24,813 nucleotides of DNA from a virus, in IMG/VR virus record IMGVR_UViG_3300031565_000345, positions 1-24,813 of that record. The stretch is one strand, 5' to 3'. The notes beneath the pieces are model-generated. The model was not told the origin of the DNA. It worked only from the letters and a program-made list of their open reading frames with translations, and made no database searches. A program made the position numbers and the translations under genes. Every line of letters starts with the position of its first letter. The stretch's first letter is position 1. This document shows positions 22,850-24,813 of the stretch, one piece after another.

Positions 22850-23194
22850 ACGCGTTATACATATATAGCTTCAGATAACAGCACAAGTGATGCAACCGCT
22901 TTTAATGCTGCCGGTAATGATTGTTTTGTCAAAAAGATTATTTTCGGCAACCCGACTGATGCGGATGTTTTACATCTTTACAACAAAGTATCAGCTACAG
23001 GTCATGCTAGTGGAATGGGAAGCGTTAGCACCAATTCTCTTGCTTTAAAGTTTGTCCAACCGACTCATGCGGCTGGTTGTGATTGGGTTTATGAATTGAA
23101 TTTGTCTGGTGAATTTAATCCTGGCCTACAGTTAGACGGCGGATGCGTTCACACAAACGGAGATAATACAACTATTATCTGGGACGACAAATAA
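22850..23194 (+). CDS. Small virion-type protein, 114 aa, apparently starting at ACG
   Basis: An open frame with clear protein character (RYTYIASDNSTSDATAFNAA; CFVKKIIFGNPTDADVLHLY; TTIIWDDK at the end). There is no ATG, GTG or TTG near its 5' end. TGA at 22841 closes the frame upstream, and the first in-frame ATG is 55 codons in. AGAAGGGGGGTGA (22831-22843) lies six bases before ACG 22850, the same spacing as for the starts at 8154, 21350 and 24404. ACG is therefore the best start; ATT 22844 touches the ribosome site. Composition and position suggest a virion protein. An ATG-to-ACG change or sequencing error is possible. Confidence 0.68.
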   Translation, partial: TRYTYIASDNSTSDATAFNAAGNDCFVKKIIFGNPTDADVLHLYNKVSATGHASGMGSVSTNSLALKFVQPTHAAGCDWVYELNLSGEFNPGLQLDGGCVHTNGDNTTIIWDDK

Positions 23195-23228
23195 ACCTTG
23201 ATTTTAGGGGGGAAATATTGAGTTTTAA

Positions 23229-23250
23229 TTGCGACGGGGGGAGTTCGCAA
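23229..23250 (+). promoter_or_regulatory. Hairpin just before the ribosome site of the 45-aa gene
   Basis: TTGCGA and TCGCAA form a perfect 6-bp stem with a 10-base G-rich loop (CGGGGGGAGT). The Shine-Dalgarno AAAGGGAGGG follows directly. It may position or protect the ribosome site. Confidence 0.45.
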
Positions 23251-23260
23251 AGGGAGGGTT

Positions 23261-23398
23261 ATGCCTTTTAAAAAAGTGGGGAAAAATAAGTATAAAAGTC
23301 CATCAGGCAGAACTTATACCAAAAAGCAGGTAAAAGCCTATTATGCGACTGGTGGCTGGAAAAGGAAACCCCATAAGGGAAAAAGAAAAAAGAAGTAA
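23261..23398 (+). CDS. Very basic 45-aa protein
   Basis: The ATG follows AAAGGGAGGGTT. The protein is almost half Lys/Arg: MPFKKVGKNKYKSPSGRTYT, then KKQVKAYYATGGWKRK and a poly-basic end. The core SPSGRTYTKKQVKAYYATGGW looks like a conserved small phage protein; I recall similar short basic proteins near head genes. It likely binds DNA or RNA, or an acidic virion partner. It is short enough to be missed by length filters. Confidence 0.75.
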   Translation: MPFKKVGKNKYKSPSGRTYTKKQVKAYYATGGWKRKPHKGKRKKK

Positions 23399-23418
23399 GC
23401 ACGTTTAAAAACATATTA

Positions 23419-23496
23419 CAAACCTTCTACTCCTTCAGAAGGTTTTCTGGAGGGAATTAAACTTTTTCTGTAGAAGGTTTGAGTTTAATTCTCTCG
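23419..23496 (+). promoter_or_regulatory. Bistable leader RNA containing box copy 4 and an inverted box
   Basis: The 199 bases between 23399 and 23597 contain no gene. Box AAACCTTCTA (23420-23429) can pair with AGAAGGTTT (23437-23445) or, over 12 bp, with GTAGAAGGTTTG (23470-23481). The second pairing frees TCCTTCAGAA to fold with TTCTGGAGGG (23431-23454). A third stem, GAGGGAATTAAAC (23450-23462) with GTTTAATTCTCTC (23483-23495), 13 bp with one G-U, fits only the first arrangement or a pseudoknot. An intrinsic terminator follows, as expected for an attenuator or riboregulator. Confidence 0.6.
23465..23483 (-). repeat. Inverted copy of the recurrent leader box
   Basis: The minus strand reads CTCAAACCTTCTACAGAAA, matching the full extended consensus of the forward boxes at 1236, 16019, 22157, 23420 and 24370. 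As RNA from the + strand it is complementary to all of them. Confidence 0.65.
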
Positions 23497-23527
23497 AAAA
23501 GGCTTTCTGGAAAGGAAGCCTTTTTTT
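23497..23527 (+). terminator. Intrinsic terminator before the scaffold gene
   Basis: AAAAGGCTT and AAGCCTTTT form a 9-bp stem with loop TCTGGAAAGG, continuing into a run of seven T. It ends the bistable leader. Confidence 0.85.
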
Positions 23528-23539
23528 ATTTATTCGCTT

Positions 23540-23583
23540 GTCCGTAACGTTAGCGGACCGACTCATGGCCGTAAGCACATGAG
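23540..23583 (+). promoter_or_regulatory. Two hairpins in the scaffold leader
   Basis: GTCCG (23540) pairs with CGGAC (23554). CTCATG (23562) pairs perfectly with CATGAG (23578-23583) across a 10-base loop. The ribosome site AGGAGGCGG follows a few bases later, before ATG 23598. No T tract is present. Confidence 0.45.
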
Positions 23584-23597
23584 AATAGGAGGCGGAA

Positions 23598-24341
23598 ATG
23601 CCTGATGAAAAAGGCAAAAACCCTGAGAGCGCAGAGACTCAGGATGACTCGCCAACAAACAAAAAAACGCCCGCAGACGACTCTGATAAGGCCGACAGCA
23701 AAGTCGTTAAAAAGCCAAAGTCAGAAGCAGAAAAAGAGTGGGAAGGTTTGAGAGGTTCTACCCAAGACCGAGTTGTTGAGCTTGTTCGCAGAGCGAAAGA
23801 AGCGGAAACAGCACTTGAGAGAACCAAGTTTCAAACACCCAGCAATTTAACACCATCGGATACTCCAACGCCACCCAAGGCTCCATCGCAAGATGAAGTC
23901 AAGGAAGCGGTTAAGCAGCTCATAAAGCCGCTTAAAGATGAGGGAGTAGTTACCAAAGAAGAGTTAAACGCTCTTCAGAACCGTTGGTATTTGGATTTTG
24001 AGCATAACCGCTTGACTACCAAATTCAATGGTTCGGATGGCCGTCCCAAATACCTTTCGGAAGAAGTCGAGGATTATGCCAGAACTCATGGTTATGGCGG
24101 AAATCTTGAGGCTGCTTACGAACAGTTGTACAAAGACGAGTTGTTGGATTTTGAGATAAAACAAAGAGGTTATCAGAAACGCAAAGAACCTTATACTGAG
24201 AAGCCTGTCGCTTCCGTCAAAATAGGTGAAAAAGTGCTGACTAGAGAAACTCTAAGAGAGCGACTAAGACAGCCTGACGGACCCGATTGGTGGGCAAAGC
24301 ATAAGGACAAGATAGACCTTGCCAAACTTTCTCCTCGTTAA
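23598..24341 (+). CDS. Candidate capsid scaffolding protein, 247 aa
   Basis: ATG after AATAGGAGGCGGAA. It lies directly upstream of the major capsid gene, the usual place of a scaffold. The N-terminal ~60 residues are highly charged and disordered (KNPESAETQDDSPTNKKTPA). They are followed by helices (QDRVVELVRRAKEAETALER; EVKEAVKQLIKPLKDEGVV) and a basic, helical C-terminus (TRETLRERLRQPDGPDWWAK), which in scaffolds contacts the coat protein. No protease motif is visible. Identification is from position and composition. Confidence 0.7.
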   Translation: MPDEKGKNPESAETQDDSPTNKKTPADDSDKADSKVVKKPKSEAEKEWEGLRGSTQDRVVELVRRAKEAETALERTKFQTPSNLTPSDTPTPPKAPSQDEVKEAVKQLIKPLKDEGVVTKEELNALQNRWYLDFEHNRLTTKFNGSDGRPKYLSEEVEDYARTHGYGGNLEAAYEQLYKDELLDFEIKQRGYQKRKEPYTEKPVASVKIGEKVLTRETLRERLRQPDGPDWWAKHKDKIDLAKLSPR

Positions 24342-24368
24342 AGTTTTGCTTATTGAATAAAACTTTTT
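24340..24368 (+). terminator. AT-rich hairpin between scaffold and capsid genes
   Basis: AAAGTTTT (24340-24347) and AAAACTTT (24359-24366) form a perfect 8-bp stem with an 11-base loop, followed by a short TT. It overlaps the scaffold stop codon. It would be a weak intrinsic terminator or an attenuating hairpin adjusting scaffold:coat ratios. Confidence 0.45.
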
Positions 24369-24369
24369 C

Positions 24370-24379
24370 AAACCTTCTT
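24370..24379 (+). promoter_or_regulatory. Recurrent leader box, copy 5 (AAACCTTCTT)
   Basis: Nine of ten bases match the box. It is followed by CCACAGGGAAAG and a strong ribosome site. It lies two bases after the hairpin/T run, as copy 3 lies just after a terminator. Confidence 0.5.
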
Positions 24380-24403
24380 CCACAGGGAAAGAGGTGATTA
24401 TAC

Positions 24404-24813
24404 GTGGCAGATACAATTGATGTTACCGATGCCCAGTACTTTATCCCGGAAGTATGGGCTAGTGATGTCTTGATGTTTAGGGAAAGAGCTTTAGTTATGG
24501 CTCCATTGGTTGCCCGCTACGACAATGAGGTAAAGCAAAAAGGAGATTATGTTCACATACCAAATGTCTCCGAGCTGACAGCCAATGATAAAGACGCTAA
24601 TAGCGAAGTTACCTTAAACGTCCCGACAGAAACAGAAAGCACCATCAGTATCAATGTACATAAGGAGTGTTCCTTCGAAGTAGAAGACATTGTTAAAGTC
24701 CAATCTCAGTATCAGTTAAGAGAGATTTATACCAAATCGGCCGGTTACGCAATAGCGAAAGTTGTTGATACCGCCCTTTTGGCTTTATACAGTTCCTTAA
24801 CCTCAACTGATGT
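24404..24813 (+). CDS. Major capsid protein, N-terminal part (3' end outside window)
   Basis: GTG start six bases after GAGGTGA (24391-24397). The 136 visible residues read MADTIDVTDAQYFIPEVWA, VLMFRERALVMAPLVARYD, KGDYVHIPNVSELTANDKDA and VHKECSFEVEDIVKVQSQ. This is the typical opening of an HK97-fold coat protein: an 'IPE(V/I)W' helix, a 'VMAPLV' segment, a 'GDxVxIP' strand and an E-loop-like region. Position after a scaffold gene supports this. The closest subfamily (P22-like or other) cannot be decided from the visible part. Confidence 0.82.
   Translation, partial: MADTIDVTDAQYFIPEVWASDVLMFRERALVMAPLVARYDNEVKQKGDYVHIPNVSELTANDKDANSEVTLNVPTETESTISINVHKECSFEVEDIVKVQSQYQLREIYTKSAGYAIAKVVDTALLALYSSLTSTD

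Noticed and set aside
23218-23271. 17-codon ORF from TTG 23218 after AGGGGGGAAATA
   Set aside because: It is very short, overlaps the basic 45-aa gene and contains the leader hairpin. A real peptide cannot be excluded, but nothing supports it beyond the G-run.
1-24813. tRNA genes, CRISPR arrays, diversity-generating retroelement or integrase
   Set aside because: I looked for tRNA-like arms, regularly spaced repeats and reverse-transcriptase or recombinase motifs and saw none. A tRNAscan run would settle the tRNA point.

Overview
The window reads as part of the genome of a tailed double-stranded DNA phage (Caudoviricetes), probably known only from metagenomes. Every credible gene is on the + strand. 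Genes are packed with short overlaps (ATGA, GTGA), the base composition is AT-rich, and Shine-Dalgarno sites are strong (GGAGGTGA and GGGGGTGA types), so the host is a bacterium. The host cannot be named from this sequence. I saw no tRNA, rRNA, CRISPR array, integrase or minus-strand gene.

Positions 1-11374 are a glycan and surface-modification locus. It holds two class I methyltransferases (one cut by the window edge), a sugar-nucleotide epimerase resembling CDP-tyvelose 2-epimerase, five divergent GT-A-like glycosyltransferases (2321, 3957, 5389, 7430, 8495) and two tandem GT-B-like glycosyltransferases (9321, 10364). Small AT-rich orphan ORFs lie between them, together with a Thg1-like 3'-5' nucleotidyltransferase (6744-7433), an unusual phage cargo.

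Positions 11385-15286 are the packaging region: a zinc-ribbon protein, a candidate small terminase preceded by a 16-bp inverted repeat, a large terminase interrupted by a 344-residue LAGLIDADG intein, and two small proteins, one a zinc-finger protein. Positions 15373-24813 are the head and structural region: a single-pass membrane protein, the portal, a coiled-coil structural protein, a fibre-like protein, several small proteins, a candidate scaffold and the start of the major capsid protein. Two free-standing homing endonucleases (PD-(D/E)XK type at 19046, HNH type at 22179) have invaded this region.

The most unusual signal is in the short intergenic spaces. (1) Two modules 6.77 kb apart each have a near-consensus sigma70 promoter, a shared 19-nt sequence and an immediate intrinsic terminator, recalling lambda pR'-tR'. 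(2) A box, (C)AAACCTTCTA followed by CAGAAA-like bases, occurs five times in leaders, four times just upstream of a start codon. (3) An inverted copy of the box sits in a leader (23419-23527) that can fold in two mutually exclusive ways before an intrinsic terminator, and this inverted copy is complementary to all the other boxes. (4) Several start regions carry strong hairpins. Together these suggest a phage-specific post-transcriptional or antitermination circuit for the late genes. That function is inference. Genes missed by length or start-codon rules were also found: a 45-residue basic protein (23261), a 114-residue protein apparently starting at ACG (22850) and a 24-codon coupled ORF (9250).
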